52,041 nt of DNA from Mesorhizobium huakuii (GCF_030160235.1 NZ_BSNY01000002.1:1-52041), one strand, 5' to 3'. Positions 33,292 through 42,598 are shown, numbered from the stretch's first letter. Numbers and translations: made by a program. Notes: generated by a model from the sequence alone, not told the origin.

Positions 33292-35045
33292 TGGCGGATA
33301 TCGAAACCGACGTGCTGGTCGTGGGCACGGGCCCGGCCGGCTCGGCCACCGCGGCGCTTCTCGCCAGCTCCGGCGTGGCCAACATGGTCGTGAACCGCTA
33401 CCGCTGGCTGTCGAATACGCCGCGCGCCCACATCACCAACCAGCGCACCATGGAGGTGCTGCGCGACCTCGGGCCGGAGGTCGAGGCCGAGGCCGTGATG
33501 CACGCCTCGCCGCAGGAACTGATGGGCGAGAACGTGTTCTGCGAAAGCCTGGCCGGCGAAGAGCTTGGCCGGATGAAAAGCTGGGGCACCGACCCGCTCT
33601 CCAAGGCCGAACATCTGCAATCGTCGCCGTCCTTCATGAACGATCTGCCCCAGACCTTCATGGAGCCGATCCTGTTCAAGACGGCGTGCGCGCGCGGCAC
33701 GCAGGCGCGCATGAGCACCGAATATGTCAGCCATGTCCAGGATCCCGACGGCGTCACCACGACCTGCCGCGACAGGCTGTCGGGCAAGGATTTCACCGTG
33801 CGGTCGAAATTCCTCGTCGGCGCCGATGGCGGCAACTCGCTGGTGGCCGAGCATCTGGGCCTGCCGTTCGAAGGCAAGATGGGCGTCGGCGGGTCGATGA
33901 ACATCCTGTTCCGGGCCGATCTTTCGAAATACGTCGCTCACCGGCCGAGCGTCCTCTACTGGGTCATGCAGCCTGGTGCCGATGTCGGCGGGATCGGCAT
34001 GGGTCTCGTCCGCATGGTGCGGCCGTGGAACGAGTGGCTCATCGTCTGGGGCTACGACATCAACCAGCCGCCGCCCGATGTGACACCGGAACTGGCCACC
34101 GGCGTCGCGCGCCAGCTGGTCGGAGATCCCGAGCTCGAGATCGAACTCCTGGGCGCCAACACTTGGACCGTGAACAACTGCTTCGCCACGCACATGCAGA
34201 AGGGGCGGGTGTTCATCATGGGCGATGCCGCGCATCGGCATCCGCCCTCGAACGGGCTTGGCTCCAACACGTCGATCCAGGACGGGTTCAACCTCGCCTG
34301 GAAACTCGCCAAGGTCGTCAAGGGGCAGGCGGGGATCGGGCTGCTGGACAGCTACTCGGCCGAGCGAGCACCGATCGCGCGCCAGATCGTGACGCGCGCG
34401 AACCAGTCGATCGCCGAATTCGGCCCGATCTTCGAGGCGCTCGGCATGGATGGCGGCGTGGATCACGACAAGATCCAGAGGAACATGGAGGCCCGCGCCG
34501 ACGCCACGCCTGCCGCCGAGGCGCAGCGCGAGGCGCTGCGCAAGGCCATCGCCTTCAAGAAATACGAGTTCGACGCCCATGGCGTCGAGATGAACCAGCG
34601 CTATGCGTCGGGCGCCGTGGTGACCGACGGCCAGCGCGAGCCGGCTTTCGAGAAGGATCGCGAGCTGCACTATGCGCCCACGACCTGGCCCGGCGCGCGC
34701 CTGCCGCATGTCTGGGTCTTCGAACGCTCGGGCCGGAAGGTCTCGACACTCGACCTCTGCGGACATGGCGAGTTCACGCTGCTGACCGGCATTGGCGGCG
34801 AGGCGTGGGTCGCTGCTGCGGAGACGGTCTCCGCGGAACTCGGCCTGCCGATCCGCACCCATGTAATCGGCCCGCGCCGCGCGATCGAGGACCATACCGG
34901 CGACTGGGCGCGCGCACGCGAAATCCGCGACGCCGGCTGCCTGGTCGTGCGTCCCGACCACCACCTTGCCTGGCGCTCCGAAGCGCTGGCGGCCGATCCG
35001 GCGGCGGAACTGCGCCGGGTCTTCAAATTCGTTCTGGCGCGCTGA
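33291..35045 (+). CDS. FAD-dependent aromatic hydroxylase, TfdB-like (phenol 2-monooxygenase type)
   Basis: A 584-residue class A flavoprotein monooxygenase that uses NADPH and O2 to add a hydroxyl ortho to a phenolic OH. FAD-binding motifs: ETDVLVVGTGPAGSATAALL (GxGxxG, 10-18), the DG motif KFLVGADGGNSLVAEHLGLPFEG and the ribose-binding GDAAHRHPPSNGLGSNTSIQDGFNLAWKL. NTPRAHITNQRTMEVLRDLG is characteristic of 2,4-dichlorophenol 6-monooxygenase (TfdB) and its relatives; C-terminal thioredoxin-like domain present. In this context resorcinol or hydroquinone hydroxylation to hydroxyquinol is the likely job. GGGAGGAAATTG precedes the start. Confidence 0.9.
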   Translation: MADIETDVLVVGTGPAGSATAALLASSGVANMVVNRYRWLSNTPRAHITNQRTMEVLRDLGPEVEAEAVMHASPQELMGENVFCESLAGEELGRMKSWGTDPLSKAEHLQSSPSFMNDLPQTFMEPILFKTACARGTQARMSTEYVSHVQDPDGVTTTCRDRLSGKDFTVRSKFLVGADGGNSLVAEHLGLPFEGKMGVGGSMNILFRADLSKYVAHRPSVLYWVMQPGADVGGIGMGLVRMVRPWNEWLIVWGYDINQPPPDVTPELATGVARQLVGDPELEIELLGANTWTVNNCFATHMQKGRVFIMGDAAHRHPPSNGLGSNTSIQDGFNLAWKLAKVVKGQAGIGLLDSYSAERAPIARQIVTRANQSIAEFGPIFEALGMDGGVDHDKIQRNMEARADATPAAEAQREALRKAIAFKKYEFDAHGVEMNQRYASGAVVTDGQREPAFEKDRELHYAPTTWPGARLPHVWVFERSGRKVSTLDLCGHGEFTLLTGIGGEAWVAAAETVSAELGLPIRTHVIGPRRAIEDHTGDWARAREIRDAGCLVVRPDHHLAWRSEALAADPAAELRRVFKFVLAR

Positions 35046-35055
35046 GGAGGATCCC

Positions 35056-35943
35056 ATGATCGACGAACACGAACACGGCTATTTCACCGAAGCCAACTCG
35101 GCCGAAGTCGTCGTGGCGCGCAACAAGAACGCCAAGGACCAGCGGCTCGCTGAGGTCATGGAGGTCATCACCCGCAAGCTGCACGAGGCGGTGAAGGAGA
35201 TCGAGCCGACGCAGGAGGAATGGTTCGAGGCGATCATGTTCCTGACGCGGACGGGCCAGATCTGCAACGAGTGGCGGCAGGAGTACATCCTTTTGTCGGA
35301 TATCCTCGGCGTCTCGATGCTGGTCGACGCGATCAACAACCGCAAGCCGTCGGGCGCCTCGGAATCCACCGTGCTGGGGCCATTCCATGTCGCCGACGCG
35401 CCCGAACTGCCGATGGGCTCGAACATCTGCCTCGACCAGAAGGGCGAGCCGATGTTCGTGCATGGCCGCATCCTCGACACCGAGGGCAAGCCGATCGCTG
35501 GCGCCAAGATCGATGTCTGGCAAGCCAATGACGAAGGCTTCTACGACGTGCAGCAGAAGGGCATACAGCCCGACTTCAACCTGCGCGGCGTCTTCCGCAC
35601 CGGCGCGGACGGACGCTACTGGTTCCGCGGCGCCAAGCCCAAATACTACCCGATCCCGGATGACGGGCCGGTCGGCAAGCTGCTCGGCGCGCTGGGACGC
35701 CATCCCTACCGGCCGGCGCATCTCCACTACATCGTCGAGGCCGAGGGCTTCGAGGCGCTGACCACGCACATCTTCGATCCGGAAGACCCGTATATCGATA
35801 CGGACGCCGTCTTCGGTGTGAAGCAGAGCCTGCTCGCCGAATTCCGCAAGGTCGAGGATGCCGACGCCGCGGCGAAGGCCAAGGTGGCCGCGCCGTTCTA
35901 CGACGTGGAGTTCGATTTCGTGCTTTCGCGAAAGAAGAAGTGA
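35056..35943 (+). CDS. intradiol ring-cleavage dioxygenase, hydroxyquinol 1,2-dioxygenase (paralogue 2)
   Basis: A 295-residue non-haem Fe(III) dioxygenase. Iron ligands are Tyr163 (NDEGFYDVQQ), Tyr197 (KPKYYPIP), His222 and His224 (RPAHLHYIV), nearly the residue numbers of the structurally studied hydroxyquinol 1,2-dioxygenase (Tyr164, Tyr197, His221, His223). The N-terminal helical domain ends near 105. It shares the TVLGPFHVADAPELPMGSNI region with paralogue 1 (GPFYRADVPEMPLGGNI) but the two differ widely elsewhere, so they may serve different substituted substrates. Ribosome site GAGGAGGATCCC; 10 bp after the hydroxylase gene. Confidence 0.93.
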   Translation: MIDEHEHGYFTEANSAEVVVARNKNAKDQRLAEVMEVITRKLHEAVKEIEPTQEEWFEAIMFLTRTGQICNEWRQEYILLSDILGVSMLVDAINNRKPSGASESTVLGPFHVADAPELPMGSNICLDQKGEPMFVHGRILDTEGKPIAGAKIDVWQANDEGFYDVQQKGIQPDFNLRGVFRTGADGRYWFRGAKPKYYPIPDDGPVGKLLGALGRHPYRPAHLHYIVEAEGFEALTTHIFDPEDPYIDTDAVFGVKQSLLAEFRKVEDADAAAKAKVAAPFYDVEFDFVLSRKKK

Positions 35944-36014
35944 ACCGCCGCGCCGCGGGGGCCGCGAAGGCGCGCCCGCACGCAGGCCGGTATCGCGCAA
36001 AAGGGAGGAAACTG

Positions 36015-36833
36015 ATGGCCGCACTTGAGAAGATGTTCGATGTCAGAGGCAAGTCGGTGATCGTCACCGGCGGCGCCAGCGGCATCGGCCAGGCCTATGC
36101 AGAGATCATGGCCGAGCACGGGGCGAAGGTCTGCATCTTCGACCTGAACCCTGCCGGGCTGGAGAAGACCGTCGCCGAGATCAGGGCCGAGGGTGGCGAT
36201 ATCTGGGGTCAGGTCGTCGATGTCGGCGACCGCGCGGCGATGGCCCAAGCCTTCGACAAGGTGGCCGAGACTGCGGGCTCGATCGATGTCGTGTTCGCCA
36301 ATGCCGGGATCGACGCCGGCCCGGGCTTCAACACCCCGACCGGCGAGAGGAACCCCGACGGCGCCATCGAGAACCTGCCCGACGAGCACTGGGACAAGGT
36401 AATCGAGATCAACCTGACTTCGGTCTACACCACGATCAAGCACGCCGTGCGGCACATGAAGCCGAATGGCGGCGGCCAGATCATCGTCACATCGTCCATC
36501 GCCTCGCTGATCAACGAGAGCATCGTCGGCACGCCCTACATGCCGGCCAAGGCCGCGGTGAACCATCTCGTGCGCCACATGGCGATGGAACTCGGCGCCT
36601 ACAACATCCGCATCAACGCCATCCTGCCCGGGCCGTTCATCACCAACATCGCCGGCGGCAGGCTGCGCAACCCGGCGGACCGCAAGGCCTTCGAGGCCCA
36701 GTCGCTCGTCGGCCGGATCGGCGATCCGGAAGAGATCAAGGGCCTTGCGCTTTATCTGGCGTCGCCCGCCGCATCCTACGTGACCGGCTCGCTGATCGTC
36801 ATCGATGGCGGCTCGCTGCTGCGCATGACCTGA
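36015..36833 (+). CDS. short-chain dehydrogenase/reductase in the aromatic block
   Basis: A 272-residue classical SDR. TGGASGIG cofactor motif (about 18-25), acidic IFDLN at the end of strand 2 (NAD preference), NAGIDAG, catalytic Ser in VTSSIAS and YMPAK as Tyr-x-x-x-Lys, C-terminal GSLIVIDGGSLL. A 13-residue insertion-like segment GFNTPTGERNPDG follows the NAG motif. GGGAGGAAACTG precedes the ATG at 36015. It could oxidise an alcohol side chain or dihydrodiol of the aromatic substrate before ring hydroxylation. Confidence 0.87.
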   Translation: MAALEKMFDVRGKSVIVTGGASGIGQAYAEIMAEHGAKVCIFDLNPAGLEKTVAEIRAEGGDIWGQVVDVGDRAAMAQAFDKVAETAGSIDVVFANAGIDAGPGFNTPTGERNPDGAIENLPDEHWDKVIEINLTSVYTTIKHAVRHMKPNGGGQIIVTSSIASLINESIVGTPYMPAKAAVNHLVRHMAMELGAYNIRINAILPGPFITNIAGGRLRNPADRKAFEAQSLVGRIGDPEEIKGLALYLASPAASYVTGSLIVIDGGSLLRMT

Positions 36834-36900
36834 ACAAGCTTTGAACTGACGCCGGTCTCGTCGAGGGGACGGGCCGGCTTAACCAAGGGAGGAAATGACC

Positions 36901-38208
36901 ATGACCTACTACAACAAACTCGTGAAATCGGGCCTGCCCAGCCGCCGGACCGTTCTGAAGGGGCTTGGAGCTGGTGTTGCCGCCGCGAGTACGCTGGCCA
37001 TGCCGCGCTATGCGCGCGCCGCGACGGCGGGCAAGATCAAGCTTGGCTATCTCAGCCCCACCACCGGTCCGCTCGCCCTCTTCGGCGAAACGGACGGCTA
37101 CACCTTGCAGAAGATCCGCGCTTTGCTCGGCGGCCAACTGCAGTGCGCCAACGGCAATACCTACGAGATCGAGATCCTCGATCGCGACAGCCAGTCCAAT
37201 CCGAACAAGGCATCGGAAATCGCCGGCAACCTCATCCTGAACGACGAGGTGCACCTGCTCGTCCCGGCTTCGACCACCGACACGATCCTGCCCGCTGCCG
37301 AACAGTCCGAACTCTACGAGACGCCGTGCATCTCCTCCGGCGCGCCCTGGCAGGCGGTGATCATGCCGCGCGGCGGCGGCAAGCAGACCTTCGACTGGAC
37401 CTACCATTTCTTCTGGGGCCTCGACGAGGCGCTGAACACCTTTGTCGGGCTCTGGAACCATCTGGAGACCAACAAGAAGGTCGGGATGCTGTTTCCCCAG
37501 AACATCGACGGTGAAACCTGGGGCAACGACGAATACGGCCTGCCGGCGCCGACCCGCAAGGCCGGCTACGAGGTCGTCGTGCCCGGCTACTTCCAGCCGC
37601 GCACCAATGACTTCTCCGCCCAGATCTCCGAGTTCAAGAAGCAGGGCTGCGACATCATCGGCGGCATCACTTATCCGGACGATCTGAAGACCTTCGTCAC
37701 CCAGTGCAACCAACAGGGCTTCAAGCCGAAGGCGGTCACGGTGGCTGCGGCGCTCTTGTTCCCGGGGGGCGTCGAGGCGATGGGTCCGCTGGGCAACGGC
37801 ATGTCCTCGGAGGTCTGGTGGACGCCGGCCTTCCCGTTCAAGTCGTCGCTGACCGGCCAGGTCAGCAGCGACATCGCCAGCCAATGGGAAGCCGATTCGA
37901 AGCGGCAGTGGACGCAGCCGCTGGGCTATTCGCATGCCTTGCTAGAGGTCGCGCTGGACATATTGAAGCGCTCCTCCAATCCGCTCGACCGGACGGCCAA
38001 CCGCGACGCGCTGGTCGCCACCGATCTGCAGACGCTGGTCGGCCACATCAAGTTCGACGGCTCGCCGCACAAGAACATCTGCAAGACGCCGATCTTCGGC
38101 GGCCAGTGGGTGAAGGGCGAGAAATGGCCCTACGACCTGAAGATCGTGGACAACACGGTCAATCAGCTCTTCGCGCCGCAACAGGCGATCAAGCCGATCG
38201 CCTGGTGA
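36901..38208 (+). CDS. Liv-type ABC importer, substrate-binding protein 2
   Basis: A 435-residue periplasmic binding protein paralogous to that at 28557 (KIKLGYLSPTTGPLALFGETD, SQSNPNKASEIAGNLI, GFKPKAVTVAAA, CKTPIFGGQW). The N-terminus MTYYNKLVKSGLPSRRTVLK, then GLGAGVAAASTLAMPRYARAA, has a twin-arginine motif (SRRTVLKG) and an A-x-A cleavage region, so Tat export is likely. Two ATGs are possible (36895 and 36901); the second is eight bases from GGGAGG and was chosen. Unlike the first importer there is no hairpin after this gene. Confidence 0.9.
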   Translation: MTYYNKLVKSGLPSRRTVLKGLGAGVAAASTLAMPRYARAATAGKIKLGYLSPTTGPLALFGETDGYTLQKIRALLGGQLQCANGNTYEIEILDRDSQSNPNKASEIAGNLILNDEVHLLVPASTTDTILPAAEQSELYETPCISSGAPWQAVIMPRGGGKQTFDWTYHFFWGLDEALNTFVGLWNHLETNKKVGMLFPQNIDGETWGNDEYGLPAPTRKAGYEVVVPGYFQPRTNDFSAQISEFKKQGCDIIGGITYPDDLKTFVTQCNQQGFKPKAVTVAAALLFPGGVEAMGPLGNGMSSEVWWTPAFPFKSSLTGQVSSDIASQWEADSKRQWTQPLGYSHALLEVALDILKRSSNPLDRTANRDALVATDLQTLVGHIKFDGSPHKNICKTPIFGGQWVKGEKWPYDLKIVDNTVNQLFAPQQAIKPIAW

Positions 38209-38209
38209 C

Positions 38210-38962
38210 ATGAGCAGGGACGCGGACGGATCCATGAACAGGGAAATCCTGCTGACAGCGCGCGGCGTGTCGAAGTCCTTCGGCGCCGTCCGCGTCCTGC
38301 ATGAGGTGAGCTTCGACGTGCAGCGGGGCGAGGTGCTGGGCATCCTCGGCCCGAACGGGGCGGGCAAGACGACGCTGTTCAACATGATCAGCGGCGATTT
38401 GAAGACGTCCGGCGGCGAGATCCAGCTCGGCGCCACGGCGCTGCGCGGCGAGCCGCCCTTCCGCCGCTGCCAGATGGGGATCGGACGGACCTATCAGATC
38501 CCGCGTCCCTATTCCGGCATGACCGCCTTCGAGAACCTGCTGGTCGCCGCCGCTTTCGGCGGCGGCCGGTCGGAGAAGCAAAGCTATGCCTTCTGCGCCC
38601 AGGTGCTGCGCGATTGCGAGCTTTCCGACAAGGCCAATGTCTCGGCCGGCGCCCTGACGCTGCTCGACCGCAAGCGGCTGGAACTGGCGCGCGCGCTGGC
38701 GTCGGATCCGAAGCTGCTGCTGCTGGATGAGATCGCCGGCGGGCTGACCGACGATGAATCGAAAGCGCTGGTGGCGCTGGTTCGCCGCATCCGCGACCGC
38801 GGCATCACCATCGTCTGGATCGAGCACGTGCTGCACGCACTGCTGGCGGTGGCCGACCGGCTGTTGGTGCTGAACTTCGGCGAGAAGATCGCCGAAGGCG
38901 TGCCGGCGGAAGTGATCGCGCTGCCCGAGGTCCAGCGCGTCTATATGGGGATCGAGGCATGA
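38210..38962 (+). CDS. Liv-type ABC importer 2, ATP-binding protein LivG-like
   Basis: A 250-residue ABC ATPase: Walker A GPNGAGKTT, CQMGIGRTYQIPRPYSGMTAFENL, degenerate signature ALTLLDRKRLELARAL, Walker B LLLLDEIAGGL and the H-loop IEHVLHALL. Strongly similar to the gene at 29892. The start at 38210 lies one base after the binding-protein stop; an in-frame ATG at 38234 is an alternative, and neither has a strong ribosome site. Confidence 0.9.
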   Translation: MSRDADGSMNREILLTARGVSKSFGAVRVLHEVSFDVQRGEVLGILGPNGAGKTTLFNMISGDLKTSGGEIQLGATALRGEPPFRRCQMGIGRTYQIPRPYSGMTAFENLLVAAAFGGGRSEKQSYAFCAQVLRDCELSDKANVSAGALTLLDRKRLELARALASDPKLLLLDEIAGGLTDDESKALVALVRRIRDRGITIVWIEHVLHALLAVADRLLVLNFGEKIAEGVPAEVIALPEVQRVYMGIEA

Positions 38963-39687
38963 CAGCCGTTCTTTCCACTCACGGGCTGCTGGCCCGCTAC
39001 GGCGATTTCCAGGCGCTCTACGGCATCGACATCGAACTGCACCAGGGTGAAGCCGTGGCCCTGATCGGCGCCAACGGGGCAGGCAAGTCCACCCTCTTGC
39101 GTTCGATCATGGGCCTGCTCCCGGTCGGACGCGAGATGGTGCGGCTGCACGGCGACCCTGTCGGCGGCACCGCGACCGACCGCATGGTGCAGAAGGGCGT
39201 CGCCATCGTGCCGGAAGGTCGCCGCCTTTTCACCGGCATGTCGGTCGAGGACAATCTGCGCGTCGCCATCGACCAGGCCGCGCGCATGGGCGCCAAGGGC
39301 GGATGGACGCTGCCACGGTTGCACCAGCTGTTCCCGATCCTCAAGGAGAAGGCGCGCACGCAGGTGCAGAGCCTCTCGGGCGGGCAGCAGCAGATGGTGG
39401 CCATCGGCCGCGCGCTGCTGTGCCAGCCGCGCGTGCTGCTCTGCGACGAGATCAGCCTCGGCCTCGCGCCCAAGGTGATCCGCGAGATCTATGCCGCTCT
39501 GCCCGAAATCCGAGCCACCGGGACGGCGATGATCGTGGTCGAACAGGATGTCGGCCTCGCCCGGACCGCCTCGGACCGTCTCTACTGCATGCTGGAGGGG
39601 CGCGTGACCCTGACCGGCAGGTCGGCCGAAATCACGCGCGAGCAGATCGGCAAAGCCTATTTTGGAGCGGGCCATGGAGTGGTTTGA
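38959..39687 (+). CDS. Liv-type ABC importer 2, ATP-binding protein LivF-like
   Basis: A 242-residue ABC ATPase: Walker A GANGAGKST, GVAIVPEGRRLFTGMSVEDNL, signature SLSGGQQQMVAIGRALL, Walker B LLCDEISLGLAPK. The ATG overlaps the LivG-like stop (ATGA), and its own 3' end overlaps the LivH-like start by 14 bp. Paralogue of the gene at 30608. Confidence 0.93.
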   Translation: MTAVLSTHGLLARYGDFQALYGIDIELHQGEAVALIGANGAGKSTLLRSIMGLLPVGREMVRLHGDPVGGTATDRMVQKGVAIVPEGRRLFTGMSVEDNLRVAIDQAARMGAKGGWTLPRLHQLFPILKEKARTQVQSLSGGQQQMVAIGRALLCQPRVLLCDEISLGLAPKVIREIYAALPEIRATGTAMIVVEQDVGLARTASDRLYCMLEGRVTLTGRSAEITREQIGKAYFGAGHGVV

Positions 39688-40537
39688 CGCCTTGGTGCAG
39701 GGGATCCTGCTGGGCGGCATGTATGCCCAGTACGCGCTCGGCATGGCGCTGATGTTCGGCGTCATGCGCATCGTCAACATCAGCCATGGCGACCTGGTGA
39801 TCCTTCTCTCGCTGATAGGCATCTCGATGGCCACGGCCTGGGGCCTGGGACCGCTGCCCGTGCTGATCGTCTTGGTGCCGCTGGCGGTGCTGATGGGCTG
39901 GCTGCTGCAGAAGGCCGTTCTGAACCGGGTGGTGGGCGGCGATCCGCTGCCTTCGCTGATCGCGACCTTCGGACTGTCGATCGCGCTTCAGAACCTGATG
40001 CTTCAGATCTGGTCCGCCAACAGCCGGTCGCTGCCCGGCCATGGGATCGAGAGCCAATCCATCGAGATCGGCAGCGTCTATATCGGCCTCCTGCCGCTGA
40101 TCGTGCTGGCGGTCGCCACGGGTCTGACCTGGGGGCTCGATCTGACGTTGAAGCGCACGCGCTTCGGCCGGGCGCTGCGCGCCGCGTCGGCCGATGTCGA
40201 GGCGGCGGCGATGACCGGCATCAACCCGCGCGCCGTCTATGCGATGGCGACGGCGGCCGCGGTCGGAATCCTCGGCTTTGCCGCCGTCTTCCAGGCGCTG
40301 CGGTCGACCGTCGCGCCGGCCGATGGACCGGCCCAGCTGATCTACGCGTTCGAGGCGGTGATCATCGGCGGCATGGGTACGGTGTGGGGTGCCTTCGTCG
40401 GCTCGATGGTCCTCGGCATCTCGCAGGCCATCGGCTTCCGCATCGATCCGGGCTTCGGCGTGCTCGCCGGACACATCGTCTTCCTGATCGTGCTGGCGAC
40501 CCGCCCACAGGGCCTGTTCGGAAAGGCATTGGCATGA
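39674..40537 (+). CDS. Liv-type ABC importer 2, permease LivH-like
   Basis: A 287-residue permease, the same length as its paralogue at 31371. The family start MEWFDALVQGILLGGMYAQY with FGVMRIVNISHGDLVILLSL is clear, as is the C-terminal LIYAFEAVIIGGMGTVWGAFVG. The ATG lies inside the end of the LivF-like gene in another frame, with TTTGGAGCGGGCC as ribosome site. Confidence 0.92.
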   Translation: MEWFDALVQGILLGGMYAQYALGMALMFGVMRIVNISHGDLVILLSLIGISMATAWGLGPLPVLIVLVPLAVLMGWLLQKAVLNRVVGGDPLPSLIATFGLSIALQNLMLQIWSANSRSLPGHGIESQSIEIGSVYIGLLPLIVLAVATGLTWGLDLTLKRTRFGRALRAASADVEAAAMTGINPRAVYAMATAAAVGILGFAAVFQALRSTVAPADGPAQLIYAFEAVIIGGMGTVWGAFVGSMVLGISQAIGFRIDPGFGVLAGHIVFLIVLATRPQGLFGKALA

Positions 40538-41559
40538 GTGCGATCCCTTATGTGGAAACCGAGGCGCCCGAGGTGCTGGTTCAGCGCCAGACCCGGTCGG
40601 GTCGCATCGCGATGACGCTGGCGGTGCTGGCGATGATCGCTGTCGCGGCCATGCCGTGGTGGGCCTCGACCGGAACGATCCGCTCGATCCTGGTGTTGTG
40701 CTGCTACATCGCCGTCGCGCAGATGTGGAACCTGCTCGCCGGCTATGCCGGCCTCGTCTCGGTGGGTCAGCACGCCTTCATGGGCGCGGCCGGCTACGCG
40801 CTTTTCGTGTTGGCGCAGACTTACGGCATCAATCCGTTCGCGGCGGTCTTCCTGTCGCTGCTGGTGCCGGCGGCGCTGGCGGTGCCGATCTACCTTTTGC
40901 TTCATCGCCTGGACGGCCCGTATTTCTCGATCGGCACATGGGTGGTGGCCGAGGTCTTCCGGCTGACCGCCTCGAACCTGCCGCTGGTCAATTCCGGCGC
41001 GGGCATGTCGCTGCGGGTGATGAAGGATTATTCGGCCTTCGAGCGCAATGTCGCCATGTCGCTGCTCTGCGCCGGCATGCTTCTGGTCACGCTCGGCGGC
41101 AGCTACTGGCTGCTTCGCTCGCGCTTCGGCCTTGCGCTGATCGCCATGCGCGACAATCCGGTCGCGGCCGCCAGCCAGGGCGTGAATGTCGCAAAGCTGC
41201 GCTTCCTCGTCTACGTCGCGTCGGCGGTCGGCTGCGGCCTTGCGGGCGCGATCTACTTCATGGCGCAGTTGCGGATCACCCCGGGTTCGGCCTTCGATCC
41301 GATGTGGGCGAATGTGGCGATCTTCATCGTCATGGTCGGCGGCATCGGCTCCATCGAGGGCGTCCTGATCGGATCCCTGATCTTCTTCATCGCCGACCGC
41401 TGGTTCGGTGAATACGGCGCAACCTATTTCGTCGTCCTCGGCCTGATGACGCTGCTGGTGGCGCTCTACGCCCGCACGGGGATCTGGGGCCTGATCTCGA
41501 AACGATGGGATGCGCCATGGTTCCCGATCCGACGCAAGCTCGTCGATCCGGACCGCTGA
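40534..41559 (+). CDS. Liv-type ABC importer 2, permease LivM-like
   Basis: A 341-residue permease with about ten helices: MWNLLAGYAGLVSVGQHAFMGAAGYALF, LDGPYFSIGTWVVAEVFRL, the coupling loop MRDNPVAAASQGVNVAKLRF and GGIGSIEGVLIGSLIFF. The ATG overlaps the LivH-like stop (ATGA). It completes the second importer. Confidence 0.93.
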   Translation: MSAIPYVETEAPEVLVQRQTRSGRIAMTLAVLAMIAVAAMPWWASTGTIRSILVLCCYIAVAQMWNLLAGYAGLVSVGQHAFMGAAGYALFVLAQTYGINPFAAVFLSLLVPAALAVPIYLLLHRLDGPYFSIGTWVVAEVFRLTASNLPLVNSGAGMSLRVMKDYSAFERNVAMSLLCAGMLLVTLGGSYWLLRSRFGLALIAMRDNPVAAASQGVNVAKLRFLVYVASAVGCGLAGAIYFMAQLRITPGSAFDPMWANVAIFIVMVGGIGSIEGVLIGSLIFFIADRWFGEYGATYFVVLGLMTLLVALYARTGIWGLISKRWDAPWFPIRRKLVDPDR

Positions 41560-41570
41560 GGGAGGGTTTT

Positions 41571-42587
41571 ATGAAAGCAGCCATCTTCGACACGGTCGGC
41601 AGTCCGCTGCGCATCGGCACGGTGCCGGACCCGACCCCGGCGCCCGACGAGGTCGTCCTGCGTGTCGCCGCTTGCGGCATCTGCGGCAGCGACCTGCACA
41701 TCACCGAGGATCCGGTGCCTTTCGGCATCGGTGGAGGTTTCGTTCTCGGCCATGAATTCGCCGGCGACGTCATCGCGCTGGGATCGCGGGTGGCGGGCCT
41801 TGGGATCGGCGACCGTGTCGCTGTCGTTCCAATGCGCGGCTGCGGGCAATGCCAGGCTTGCAGGCGCGGCGATCCAGGCCGCTGTCCCGACATGGTGCTG
41901 ATTGGTGGCGGCTATGCGCAATACGCGGCCGTCGCCGCGCGCCAGTGCCACGTCCTGCCCGAAGAGGTGGCACTGGAGGACGGCGCGCTGGCCGAGCCGC
42001 TCTCGGTCGCGCTGCATTGCATCGTCCGCTCGGGCATGAAGCCGGGAGACCGGGTCGCCATACTGGGTGCCGGACCGATCGGCCTGCTCGTCGCCTTCTG
42101 GGCGCGGCGGATGGGGGCATCGTGCGTGGTCGTGGCCGATGTCCACAGCCATCAGCGGGACCGCGCGCTGGCGCTTGGCGCGACCGGTTTCGCGCTATCG
42201 GGCAACAGGCTGGCCGAGAACCTTGCCGATCTCTGCGGCGGTGCACCCGATATCGTCTTCGAATGCGTCGGCAAGCGCGGCCTCATCGACGCGGCGGTCA
42301 AGGCGGTCCGGCTGCAGGGCACGGTGGTCGGCGTCGGCCTGTGCATCGGTGGCGACGAATGGGATCCGTTCATCGCGCTGACCAAGGAAGTGAACCTGCT
42401 GTTTTCGGTCTTCTTCCATCAGCGCAACGAGTTCGGCGTCGCCCTCGATGCGCTGCGCGGCGGACCTTTCGCGCCGCAGGCGCTGATCACCGATCGGATC
42501 GGCCTCTCGCCGGTTCCGCAAGTCTTCGAGAGCCTTCGCCGCCGCACCACGCAATGCAAAGTGCTGATCCAGCCCGACCTTGTCTGA
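41571..42587 (+). CDS. zinc-dependent alcohol dehydrogenase (MDR family)
   Basis: A 338-residue medium-chain dehydrogenase. Catalytic zinc ligands are in ACGICGSDLHI (Cys) and VLGHEFAGDV (His-Glu); the structural zinc cysteines are GCGQCQACRRGDPGRC; the NAD-binding motif is VAILGAGPIGLLVAFWARRMGA. Sequence style is that of sorbitol/threonine dehydrogenase-like enzymes (2,3-butanediol dehydrogenase group). Ribosome site GAGGGAGGGTTTT. In the aromatic block it may oxidise an alcohol substituent of the substrate or a ring-fission product. Confidence 0.9.
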   Translation: MKAAIFDTVGSPLRIGTVPDPTPAPDEVVLRVAACGICGSDLHITEDPVPFGIGGGFVLGHEFAGDVIALGSRVAGLGIGDRVAVVPMRGCGQCQACRRGDPGRCPDMVLIGGGYAQYAAVAARQCHVLPEEVALEDGALAEPLSVALHCIVRSGMKPGDRVAILGAGPIGLLVAFWARRMGASCVVVADVHSHQRDRALALGATGFALSGNRLAENLADLCGGAPDIVFECVGKRGLIDAAVKAVRLQGTVVGVGLCIGGDEWDPFIALTKEVNLLFSVFFHQRNEFGVALDALRGGPFAPQALITDRIGLSPVPQVFESLRRRTTQCKVLIQPDLV

Positions 42588-42598
42588 GGAGAATGAGA

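Noticed and set aside
35383-35391. His at GPFH in the second intradiol dioxygenase, where the first has GPFY, as a lost iron ligand
   Set aside because: Alignment to the catechol dioxygenase pattern places the iron-binding tyrosines in the ANxxGxY and KPKxY motifs, both of which are intact; the GPF(Y/H) position is not a ligand.
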